The translations under genes were made by a program, and so were the position numbers. The notes under the pieces are model-generated. The model was not told where the DNA came from. It made no database searches and saw only the letters and a list, made by a program, of their open reading frames with translations. DNA of 64,000 nt, from contig NC_066584.1 of NCBI RefSeq assembly GCF_024323335.1, forward strand, positions 418,601,819-418,665,818. Reading direction: 5' to 3'. This stretch comes from Lathyrus oleraceus. Taxonomy: Eukaryota > Streptophyta > Magnoliopsida > Fabales > Fabaceae. Shown piece after piece: positions 55,301 through 64,000 of the stretch; the stretch's first letter is position 1; each line of letters begins with the position of its first letter.

Positions 55301-58300
55301 AAACCAAACTGATGTAATGCAGTAGAGAGCCTTTCAAACCAGGCCCTTGGTGCCTGTTTTAACCCATAAATAGCTTTGTTAAGCTTGCAAACCGGGTCAA
55401 AATCAGTTTGACAAACCTTGGGGTTTGTTGCATATAAACTTCCTCAGTCAAAATGTCATTTAAGAAGGCATTGTTGACATCAAGTTAAGTGATTTGCCAC
55501 TGTCTGGATAGGGCTAAAGTTAAAACAATCCTGACTGTGACTGGTTTGACCACTGGTGAGAAAGTTTTCTGAAAATCAAAACCTTGAACTTGGTGAAACC
55601 CTTTGGCCACAAGTCTGACCTTGTATTTCAGAATAGAACCATCAGGATTTTGTTTGATTCTAAAGACCCATTTACATCCAATGACTCTTCTGTTTGGTGG
55701 GAGAGTGGTGAGGGTCCAGGTGTTGTTGGTTAAAAGAGCATCATGTTCAGCTTTCATGGCTTCAAGCCATTTGGGATGCTTGAGGGCTAGTTTGTAGGAT
55801 GTTGGTCCAAGTTCAGTCAATAGAAGAGTGGGGATGGAGTCTAGGTTGGTCCAAGTTTAGTCAATAAAAGAGTGGGATGGAGTCTAGGTTGCACAATGCC
55901 ATCTTTGGCCCTTGTGATCATAGGATGAGAATTTTGAGGACAAAGGTGAGGTGTCGGTGGTTGTTCTGCAGTAGAAGCAGATAATGAGTGGTTGGAGGAT
56001 GCTTCTTCATTGTATTTGGTAAAGGAGCCACTTGAGTGGAAGTTGAAACCACCGGAGATTGATGTAAGAATGGACTATGAGCGGTAGTGGGTGAGTCTTG
56101 TTGAAGAGGAGTTGAAAGTGCCAAGTTATTGTGTTGTGGAGGATGAGGTTCAATATTTGGAGTTTGGAAAGATCCTGGAGAGAAAGATAAAGGAAATGAG
56201 ACAGAAATCTGAGTAGGAGACGTGGAGGATGTTGGAAACTTGGGAAATAAGGATGAGTATGGAAACCTGATTTCATTGAAGATGACATCTTTAGAGATGT
56301 AGATCTTACCATCAGGGGCCATACACTTGTAACCCTTGTGGTGTGCAGAATTTTTAGTGTGATAGACAAATTTTTATGAGGGTTGTAGGGCCTGAGGTGT
56401 GTGGGCACATCCAAACACTTTTAGAAATGTGTAGTCAGGTTCAGATTGGTATAGAGTGCTGTAACGTGACTGCATAGCCAAGACAGTAGTTGGCATTGTA
56501 TTGATCAGATAAGCTGCTGCTTGAAAAGCATGATCCCAGAATTTAAGAGTTAGGGATGCTTGAGCCAAAAGTGTGAGCCCTGTTTCTACTACATGTCTGT
56601 GCTTTCTTTCTACATAACCATTTTGATGATGGGTGTGAGGACATGTAAGTCTGTGTATAATACCTTGTGTGGCAAGTAATGAAGTGAGGGGTTGGAATTC
56701 ACCTCCTCCATCAGTTTGAACTGTCTTGATCTGACAGTTAAATTGAGTTGTGACATATGCCATGAAGGTAGTGAATGTGGAGGTCACCTCAGATTTTTGT
56801 TTAAGTGTACTTTGTGAAAGCATCCACACATGTAAGTAAGTATTTGAAACCAGCAGTTGAAAGCATGGGTGCAGGACCCCAAACATCAGCAAATACAAGT
56901 TCAAATGGAGCATGATATTGAGTGTTAGAGTGAGTAGATGGTAACCTATGAACTTTACCCAAGCAGCAAACAGTGCAAAAATCTAATTTGGATTGATGAG
57001 GAATATGAATATTACATCTGGATAAAACAGTCTTGAGGACCTCATGATGAGGGTGCCCCAGGCTGTTGTCCCACTGAGCATACAGAGAAGGTCCTATAGC
57101 AGTGGTATTATGAATTGTACAGGAATTCAAAGTTGCTGAATGTAAATTGCCACTAGTGAGTGGGTGCACACAAGGTGATATACTAGAAGAGTAAGAGGGA
57201 GCCTTGAGATTGCCAAAGGAGTATAGTCCATCCTTCCCAAGGGATCCTTGTAACAACACTTCAGATGTAGCCTGGGATTTTACAAGACAGAGATCAGGGT
57301 GAAATTCAAAATACACTCGATTATGTCGTGCAAATTGACTCACTGATATAAGATTCTTGGTGATCTTAGGTACCAATAACAAGTTATTCAGTGTGAGTGT
57401 GACATGTGGTTTGTGTGCAGATGGAAAAGCAGTGTTACCAATTGAAGTGATAGACAGACCTTGACCATTACCAAGCATGACTTGGTCAGTTCCTGAGGTG
57501 GAAATGCTGTCAAGGAAGTGTTCTGCAGAGTTGGTATATGATGTGTGGCGCCTGAGTCTGCATACCACTGAGAATTTGCAGCTTGACTTGTGCCTGTGTC
57601 TGTACCTGCTAGATACGCTTGAGGTTGTCTACCAGCAAACGGAGAATTTGCAGGCCTAGGTATAAAACCAGATTGAGAAGGAGACATCCATTGTTGTGGC
57701 ATCTGTGGTGATACACCTGCAGAGTACCATGGATTCTGAAAGTTGGATGTAGGTTGAGGTTGTATGACTGGATTACGCCACTGATTAGGTCCAGTAGGCG
57801 TAACATTCAGTCTGTAGTAGCAGACCTTAGCATCATGTCCAGTTTTAGCACAGATTTGACATTGCACTTTTGACCTACCACCATTACGACCACCACCTCT
57901 GGAGAATCGACTGCCGCGACCACCGCGATTGCCATCAAAGTGAGGTGGAGGATCCGAAACAGATAGTTGTGGTGTAGGATCAGAAACAATTGAAGTTGGC
58001 GAATCTTGAGCTTGAGGAATCATACCTTGCGTAAGATTGACAGAGGGTGAACCGTGAGATATCACACGTGTCGATCTATCTAAACACGCTTCATGAGAGA
58101 GAAGCATGGTTTCTGCGACGACGATCTCACATGGGATGATCGAAGCTAGGGCTTGATACTCCGGTGGCAATCCGTCGACGATCGTCTCAAGTTGATCTCG
58201 ATGCGAAACTGGATCTCCAATCGATTCGAGAATGTCTATGATCTGTTGGATTCACCCTAAGTATTGTGCAATTGTTTGATCTCCTTTCTCCATGCTTCGC

Positions 58301-60111
58301 AGCTCATAACGCAGTTGACACGATTTCGCGTAGATCTGAGTTCTTTGGAACTGATCAATGGCTGTCCACACTTCATGCGCGTGTACGCACTTGACTACGC
58401 GTGGCAAGACCGGTTCTGACAGTGTGGTGAAAAGCCAGGTGAAGAGAAGAGAGTCTTCTTGATGCCATTGCAGATAAGCTGGATTTTCAGTATTGGAGGC
58501 ACAATCAGCCTTTGAGAGATAGCGCGGAGGAATCACCAGATTAACCAGGTGACAGTGCAGTTTGTGAATTCAAATGATTCGTTCGACTTGTTGCTTCCAT
58601 GAGAGGAAGTTGTGGTTGTCAAGTTTGATGCTGATTTGCTGTGCAAATGTTTTGAACGCATTCTTCAGTGATGAAGTTGCTGCGTTTTTCAGAGAAGAAG
58701 TAGTTTCACTCGCCGGAGAATTGTTTTCCGGTGACAGTAGTGATTCATCAGCGGCAGAAGGCATGGCTGTGATGGATCACAAGCTTATGATCATATTAGA
58801 GTTTGATAAAGAGAGCATGTTAGGGAATAATAGAGTTTTGCATTAACTGAATTCTCAACTGAATTATACAAGTGAGAGTCTTATTTATAAGGGACTCAGA
58901 GTTTGTTATAGATCTCAGTTCAGCATAACTGACTGAGATCTATTATCTAATCTACTGGCAGCTCAACATATTTCTAATACTGCTATATTACACTATAATA
59001 ATCTAATAATAAATGCTTCCCTTATTTGATTCTTGTCTTGTGCCCTGCATCACCAGAATTTGTCAGTGTTTTAAATACCTTAAAACTAAGGCTTTAAGGA
59101 TGATGAGCAGTGGCCAATCCATGCTTGCCCTCAAACCTGTTAAACTGAACTTTCTCGCTTCTGCAACAATCAATTGAGAACTGACCAGCATTTTTGGATT
59201 TTATGTTCTGTAGGTTCAAGCAAAGAAACAAACATTTTCCTCCTTTGATGATTTGCTTGCTAACTCTGAGAAGCCTGTATTTGTTGACTTCTATGCAACC
59301 TGGTAACTTTCTCCCTGTGTTTTCCATTTTCTTCTTATCTCTTCATTTCCCTTTAACTGGTCATATTTCATACTTAAACTGTTTGAACTTATAACTATTT
59401 ATTTATATAGTTACATCTATTCAGTAACTCGATGCTGGTTTACAGGTGCGGTCCTTGTCAATTCATGGTTCCCGTACTCGAGGAAGTAAGCACGCGGCTT
59501 AGTGATCTGATACAAGTAGTTAAGATTGATACTGAGAAGTATCCCAGCATTGCTACTAAATACAAAATTGAGGCATTGCCAACTTTCATCATCTTTAAGG
59601 ATGGAGAACCTTTTGATCGCTTTGTAAGTTGTGTTATATTTTCTTTCTGCTTCTTTTGCATTGACTTAAATTACATGACATGACATTTAATCTAAATCTA
59701 GCTGAATTTGATGCTTTTTATTTATAAAACTGTATTTGCATTAGCAGTGTTGCAAACTTGCAATGTTCTCGGATATTCTTTAATTTACTGAACCTCTAGT
59801 CTTCAATTTTGTTGAAACTTCAAGTATCATTTATAGATAGTTAGTTTCATCAGAAAGCTCGACACATGAAAAATTATGACGTGTAAGTCACAAACCATAA
59901 TGGTACTGCATCTGATTGGTAACCCGGCATAAGAAATATGTGGAAAATAAACATGGATGTGTTGTATCTTTTGTTACTGAAATGCTTTCTTTCAACATCA
60001 TATTTGAAAAAGTGAGAAATAAACATTTTTCTTCATGATTGTCAGGAGGGAGCATTAACCGCGGATAAGCTAATTGAACGCATAGAAACCAGTCTCAAAG
60101 TTAAGCAATAA
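52393..60111 (+). CDS. TRX-Y: Chloroplast thioredoxin, y type, 4 exons with a giant first intron
   Basis: Exons 52393-52560, 59214-59302, 59446-59623 and 60046-60111 all have GT/AG borders and join in phase to 166 residues. Exon 1 is a Ser/Arg-rich, acid-poor plastid transit peptide (MAVSISASSTITLSSLNS). The mature part begins about VQAKKQTFSSFDDLL and has the active site WCGPC (86-90), VVKIDTEKYP and the cis-proline of EALPTF (Pro131). This wording is that of plant y-type thioredoxins, which reduce disulfides in stromal antioxidant enzymes such as 2-Cys peroxiredoxins and methionine sulfoxide reductase. Intron 1 is 6.65 kb and holds two copia elements; introns 2-4 are short. A possible further intron lies in the 3' untranslated region (GTAAGT near 60118 to TTTTCAG near 60263). 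The coding parts look intact. Confidence 0.92.
52995..53256 (+). repeat. 5' LTR of copia A (262 bp)
   Basis: It starts TGTTAGAAGTTGTAATTTGG and ends TTGTTCCAACA. It is followed by AATTGGTATCAACGAGTCC, a slightly changed tRNA-iMet primer site (from 53259). A pyrimidine-rich TCTCTTTTCTCTC run precedes the end, as is common in copia LTRs. Confidence 0.75.
53285..54170 (+). pseudogene. Copia A gag, broken
   Basis: Plus-strand frames give NLPVFKGENYEQWAAQMKVI, then LFLIHQCVDSNVFEKI, MKSCGESINDL and LTAKFDYIVVSIE, the standard order of a copia gag. The zinc knuckle VQCYNCQGFVHYARDC (about 54060-54107) has a Val where Gly is usual. Stops at about 53470 and 53752 and a frameshift after 53860 inactivate it. 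Confidence 0.8.
54185..55159 (+). pseudogene. Copia A protease/integrase region, truncated
   Basis: It begins with NMWYLDSGCSNHMTSNKDWF, continues through a GAG pre-integrase part to a stop at 54626, then LWHHRYGHLNF with C..C (CEECCKAK) as the HHCC zinc region, HFDVCGPFEV with the first catalytic Asp, RSDGCGEYTSREF with the second, and NGIVERKNR with the Glu. The integrase triad is readable but stops interrupt it, and it ends abruptly after LNMTRKN. Confidence 0.8.
55163..55870 (-). pseudogene. Copia B reverse transcriptase, truncated
   Basis: The ORF 55485-55820 reads WLEAMKAEHDALLTNNTWTL, RVIGCKWVFRIKQNPDGS and FSPVVKPVTVR. After a stop the frame continues as LDVNNAFLNDIL and, in another frame, the catalytic LVYVDDIIVTG followed by HIQSLVAKLNA. 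The thumb region is lost at the junction with copia A. A 49-base tandem duplication lies at about 55812-55890. Confidence 0.8.
55918..57568 (-). pseudogene. Copia B protease end, integrase and linker
   Basis: Overlapping minus-strand ORFs hold the pre-integrase part (LLVPKITKNLISVSQFARHN), the zinc region (LGHPHHEVLK ... CTVCCLGK), LVFADVWGPAPM with the first catalytic Asp, VQTDGGGEFQPL with the second, and NGYVERKHRHVVETG with the Glu. A copia-type hinge follows, with GYKCMAPDGKIYISKDVIF and a Pro/Ser-rich linker. Frameshifts near 56810 and 56390 break it. Confidence 0.85.
57388..58764 (-). pseudogene. Copia B gag and protease motif, broken
   Basis: It starts MPSAADESLLSPENNSPASE at 58764. 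Typical copia gag wording follows (ISIKLDNHNFLSWKQQVE, WTAIDQFQRTQIYAKSCQLR, RSMEKGDQTIAQYL, ETIVDGLPPEYQALASII). A Gly/Arg-rich RNA-binding part and a zinc knuckle (CQICAKTGHDAKVCYYR, about 57820-57870) lead to the protease site QWYADSGATHHIP. Stops at about 58570 and 58252 interrupt it. Confidence 0.85.
58818..59049 (-). repeat. 5' LTR of copia B (232 bp)
   Basis: On the minus strand it starts TGCAGGGCACAAGACAAG at 59049 and ends TTCCCTAACA at 58818. A TATA-like CTTATAAATAAGAC lies at about 58880. A weak primer-site-like ATATGATCATAAGCTT is found about 20 bases further in. The intron sequence resumes right after 59049. Confidence 0.65.
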
Positions 60112-60785
60112 CGCTGGTAAGTCTTCATTGTTACACTACTAGTTAAGTGCCATTTTATTTGAAAAATATACTTGTTTTAGGATATCTATATGAGACTAGT
60201 AAAACTCTCCAAAAATCCTTGCCCTCTAAATTACCTTGCTACTTTTTTTTTTGTTTTTTTCAGTTAAAATGATGATATGTAAGTTTGTCTATTGGCGTGG
60301 TGGATGATATACATGATTGGATAAGAGGATCAAACTGCTGCTTCAACTTCATTCAGACATTTTTCTGTATTTATCACATTTTTTATGCCAAGATCCAGGC
60401 CAAGGAAAATTAGATCGTTTAATTAGCAGTAGCTTAGCAATTTAAAAAAATTCACAAGTAAACTTGGTTAGTTTGCGTGTTCTTCAATATTTGTTTTCCT
60501 TCATCGAATTCATGAATGTCTTAATTAATTAGTTTTTTTTTAATAATTAGTTTTTTTAATTTATAAAATCTTAAAAACATTTAAATGAATTAATTTATAA
60601 TGTAAATATTCCTCTTTTTTTACTTCTAGATTTTGCCACATATTGCAAACGCTCTTCCTTTCAAACCCCTTCTTCCCCTAACAATCCTAAAGACATCCAA
60701 ATCTTTATCTCCTTAAGCTTTTCTAACTTCATAAATCTTTATTCTTCACTAACTCAATCAACATACATAATCATTATTCAAGTCC
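60112..60785 (+). other. 3' region of the thioredoxin gene and intergenic DNA
   Basis: It contains a possible 3'-UTR intron (60118-60263), then AT-rich sequence. No further gene is seen. Confidence 0.4.
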
Positions 60786-61015
60786 ATGGCTGCTAAACAA
60801 CAAGGTCAACAAAATCAACACCCACGATAACAAGTTCAAAATCTTTCTACCTTGGTTTTTGTAGTAGCAACTTTGTTGAGAGGCTTTTTCCATCTGATAA
60901 GTAAATAGAAGAAAACAAAGATTCCAAGAACATTAGATGATGATTTTCCTCCTTCTACGGTTCACCTTGCTGCTGTCCTTGAATATCTCGTGGCTGAGGA
61001 ATTTGTTGTTCAAGA
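60786..61015 (+). pseudogene. Histone H2A pseudogene
   Basis: It begins with ATG at 60786 (MAAKQQGQQNQ) and has a stop after 14 codons. Further on, 60950-61015 encodes PSTVHLAAVLEYLVAEEF, matching the H2A core helix PVYLAAVLEYLAAEVLEL. Between them a diverged stretch (60870-60930) corresponds loosely to the GLQFPVGR region but is full of changes. The C-terminal half of H2A is absent. H2A packages DNA in nucleosomes, and this relic cannot. Confidence 0.65.
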
Positions 61016-62401
61016 TTCATCATTTTTGTGTTTTTATTTGAATTGATTTATATAGATATTTTTTTTCTTCAAAATAACCATCTTTCTCATCTTAATTTTC
61101 AAACTAACCATCCTTTTCAACTATATACAAAAATAACCATGTTTAAATAAAAAAGTCCCATTAAAAATAAGCAATAAATTAATTGATGCCTATGTATGGA
61201 CTCTATATACATGTGTCAGTTCTATTGATCTCTATGTGCATTTTCTATAGCATGTGCCAATTGGTATGATGATAATGTATATTCATTTTTATTTTAATGC
61301 ATGTTCTTTGTTGCAATTTTTTTTAAATATTGGTGGTTTGATATATATAATTGGAAAAGATGATTATTTTAGAATTTAAGTAAGGAAATGTAGTTATTTA
61401 AAAAAATCTAACTTTATATATGTTTTATAGGTTTAGTTTTTGTATGTTTGTTTGTGTAATTGTTGGTTATTTAATTCCGTATTTTATTTATTGGTATAAA
61501 TGAAAAATGGTTTTTAATATTTTAATGAGAAAAAGGGTGATGCACTAACCGTGTAAATTTATTTTATACTGTCAACTAATGATGATCATGCATCCCGTCA
61601 AGTCAGATATAAAATTTTAAAATATTTATATGACATGACAAAATGATATGTTTTTGTTGGATGACATTTACACTATCAAAACATCACTATTAAACCTTAT
61701 TTTAATTGAGAATAATTTAATTTTAAAATTTTTGATGTAATTTATTTGAATTAAAGGTATGGTATAAATTAAAAATCTGATTTTTAAAATCCCTTGTGCC
61801 AAGAAAATTTGTTGAGCAGCTGCTGGAAATTGACATCGTTTAAAGAAGCTTGAGATATTAGTGTTCATCACCAAACATGAGAGCTAAGTGGAAGAAGCCC
61901 ACGAGGAGGTTGAAAAAAATTACCATTATTTTGCTGCGGGAACTGATTTTATTTAGTATAATGCCGGATATATTTATGTTCTTATGGCTGATAATGAAAA
62001 GGAATGAAAATTAAATGCAGTTCTAATTCCCTTTTAATTTTTAAAACTTTTTAATTCCTGTTTTGAAAAAAAAAATTTACGTTCCTTGTTACGAATATTT
62101 TTTAGTTTTTCTTTGTCTTTAGTTCAAATTTGATTATGTGGTATGTTCAGTTATGACGTGGCAAACGAAATATTGACAAAAATTGAAAAAAATCTGCCGT
62201 GTCATTTAAAACCGTGTTTAAATTAAATATTTTAAATTAAAAATATATTGAATTAGTTCATCCAATTATAAAACATAAAAAAATTCTAGATTTCGTTGTT
62301 CATCCCCATTTGCACCAAAAGAACCTAGATTGCGTTGTTAGTCTTCTTCTCAAGAAAATCTCAAGAAATTGTTGTTATCTTAACAGTCCAACACTCTAAT
62401 C
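61016..62401. other. AT-rich intergenic DNA
   Basis: No recognisable gene or structured repeat. The sequence is rich in poly-T and ATTT words. Short ORFs such as 61668-61874 on the minus strand have no recognisable product. Confidence 0.45.
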
Positions 62402-62870
62402 ATGTCCCAATATTCAACAATAAGCAATCGTATTGTTTCTCGTTCCAATCATGTCGAATGCAAATGTGGTATTCCATCTTCATTAATGGCGGTTTGGACA
62501 GATTTGAATCCAGGTCGTCGTTTTTTGGCTCTAGGATGTACATGGTATTAGTTTGATTTGTAATATTCATGAATAATGTTATTTTATGATTTTTAAAAAA
62601 TTCCTCATTTTTCTTCTCTATTTTTAGAGACAGGAATATAAGAGGTATGGTTATTTTGTCTGTTATGATGAAGAGATCTCTCAACGAGTCAAGAAAATAA
62701 TATCTTCAATGCACCGAAAATTAAACCAAGAAAAGGTCAAGTTGAATGAAGTCATTACTAGAGAGGATCAACTGAAGTTGAAGATCAAGTTTTTGAAGAT
62801 GATGAACAAGTTTATCATAGGAATGCCATTAAGGTTGTCAATTGAATTGGTTGTATCAAATGTAATTAAT
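62402..62870 (+). pseudogene. GRF-type zinc-finger protein gene relic, two exons
   Basis: Exon 1 from ATG at 62402 encodes VECKCGIPSSLMAVWTDLNP followed by GRRFLALGC, a clear GRF zinc finger (CxCG, WT, NPGRRF, C). A GT lies at about 62546 and a TTTTTAG acceptor ends at about 62630. The next part reads EYKRYGYFVCYDEEISQRVK and a Lys-rich coiled-coil tail to a stop at about 62870. The last zinc ligand (C..F.W.DE) reads YGYFVCYDE, so it appears lost, and the exon phases do not join without a stop. GRF fingers bind nucleic acid. Small GRF proteins of this kind are common in legumes, often without known function. Confidence 0.6.
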
Positions 62871-62879
62871 TAGTTAATT

Positions 62880-63604
62880 ATGTTAAGTTGATTATGTTAA
62901 GTTGTTTATGTTAAGGTTGATTATATAAGGTTGATTAGGTTGTTTGTGCAATGTAATGTTCTGTTAAGGGTATGTGCAATGCAATACAATGTAACTGATT
63001 ATATTAAGTTGAATGAAATATTCAGTTAAGATTATGTGCAATGTAATGTAATTTATCATGTTAAGTCGAATGAAACGTAATGTGACAGTTAAACACAATT
63101 GTTGTTGTTAAATAAAATGTAATGTGACAAGTTTAACACAATTGTTGTTGTTGAATAAAATGTAACGTGATATGTTAAACACAATTGTTGTTGTTGACAG
63201 TAATGTCCAATGTTAAGTTGAACAAGTTTAGCATTTATGACAAACCTATAATGTTCAGCGTTATATTTTACAAGTTTAAACCTTGAGCAAAATAACAAGT
63301 TTGAATGTAATGTTTGATTGTTTATGACATTACATTTATGAGAGACATGTAATATTCACAAAATACAATGTAATACAATTTGTTATTTGTATGATAGACA
63401 TGTAATGTTTAACAGTAAAATTTCAGAGCACAAAATATCATTGACATTTCATAAATCTGTTCATGTCAGTTACAACTTTGTTCATGACAAACCGAAACAC
63501 CAAAATACTGAAATACTTGTTCATGACAAACCAAAATACCTAAACATTACAACTTTGTTCATGACAAATACAAACTTTTATCATGACACAAAAATTCCAA
63601 AATA
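62880..63604. repeat. Short tandem and interspersed repeats between the GRF relic and the MULE end
   Basis: 62870-63060 repeats GTTAAGTTGATTATG-like words. 63077-63198 has three units of 42-43 bases (GTAATGTGACA ... ACACAATTGTTGTTGTT). 63470-63600 repeats GTTCATGACAAACC and AAAATAC words. No gene is seen. Confidence 0.7.
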
Positions 63605-64000
63605 CTAAAATAGAACATAAATCCTATTCTTGAGTACTTGAGGTCCTTGTGAGCAAGATCCAATTTCTTGGGTAGGTTGTGTTGCACTCGTTGATTTCTT
63701 ATTCTTTCCCTTTGTAGTTTTTTCCTTCTTGATCTTATTTCCACCCTTTGGCATGGTCCTATATGCTGCCCTCTTTCCTTTACATGTTATCATGTTATGT
63801 CCCATGGATCCACATTTGTGACATGTAATAGTTGAAAGCTTCCTTGGCAGAACATGTGGGTTTCTGGATTCATCATTGGTCTTGTTCCTCGTCTTCTTGG
63901 GACGCCCAATTGCCCTTCTCATCACTGGTGGATTGACCATTAATGCTCCATATACACTTCATAGCTTAGGACCATTTGTAGGGTAGATGATGTGTGAGTA
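63605..64000 (-). pseudogene. MuDR-like (MULE) transposase, C-terminal end
   Basis: An ORF from 63940 to 63605 reads PPVMRRAIGRPKKTRNK, a zinc knuckle CHKCGSMGHNMITCKGKR and a basic tail, which is the standard MULE transposase C-terminus. Upstream, toward the window edge, the same frame gives HIIYPTNGPKL, a TGA at 63959-63961, then SVYGALMVNPP. The family has Trp at that place, so TGG has become a stop. The catalytic part lies outside the window. The knuckle probably binds nucleic acid. Confidence 0.75.

Larger units (their letters stand above)
55160..59049 (-). mobile_element. Copia element B in intron 1, opposite orientation, 3' end missing
   Basis: On the minus strand it runs from a short 5' LTR (58818-59049) through gag, protease and integrase to the first half of RT, ending just after the YVDD box at about 55160. 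RNase H and the 3' LTR are missing. It is antisense to the thioredoxin gene. Different sequence and LTR show it is a different copia family from element A. Confidence 0.8.

Overview
The window is repeat-dense plant nuclear DNA. It most resembles a large-genome legume of the pea, vetch or Lathyrus group. That inference rests on several Ogre-type Ty3/gypsy elements with LTRs of about 4.8 kb, tRNA-Arg primer binding sites (TGGCGACTCTGCTGGGGA) and an extra ORF1 before gag, together with SIRE-like Ty1/copia and Cassandra-like 5S-bearing LTRs. Only two genes look intact: a four-exon sphingomyelin-synthase-like membrane enzyme (15429-17685, + strand) and a chloroplast y-type thioredoxin (52393-60111, + strand). 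Everything else that codes is retroelement, MULE-related or pseudogene.

Layout. 1-4776: minus-strand Ogre 5' part (gag, ORF1, leader, primer site, truncated LTR). 4777-5855: copia integrase-region fragment (+). 5856-10947: complete Ogre LTR (+) with primer site and leader, forming a 1.65 kb inverted repeat with 3123-4776. 10948-13702: minus-strand SIRE-like copia 5' end (gag, primer site, LTR). 13936-14155: diverged copy of the 5' end of the lipid gene, which follows at 15429-17685. 18090-18858: two MITE candidates. 19055-20130: copia RNase H fragment with two facing LTRs. 20218-22799: Tat-type gypsy integrase on the minus strand with a decayed ORF on the opposite strand. 22975-27853: a second Ogre LTR family. 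27854-30273: LTR fragments, a Cassandra-like LTR and a gag fragment.

30279-48504 is a complete, very young, minus-strand non-autonomous element. It has 5.75 kb LTRs, a 5-bp target duplication (GTCAA), a primer site and a polypurine tract. Its internal region encodes only a rearranged gag. Each LTR carries fragments of unrelated host genes (PP2C phosphatase, LRR receptor kinase, PPR protein and an unidentified Gln/Pro-rich protein), a tRNA-like SINE-type segment and six hairpin-bearing repeats. It is inserted in the gag of an older gypsy element whose remains lie at 30057-30273 and 48510-49620.

49900-50688 holds copia and chromovirus fragments, and 50925-51184 holds AT and TAA microsatellites. 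The thioredoxin gene follows. Its first intron is stretched to 6.65 kb by two oppositely oriented copia elements that are both cut at the same junction (about 55160). The right end contains a histone H2A pseudogene, a GRF zinc-finger gene relic and the C-terminal end of a MULE transposase. The host genes show no operon-like relation to each other; what links this window is nested and rearranged retrotransposition around them.
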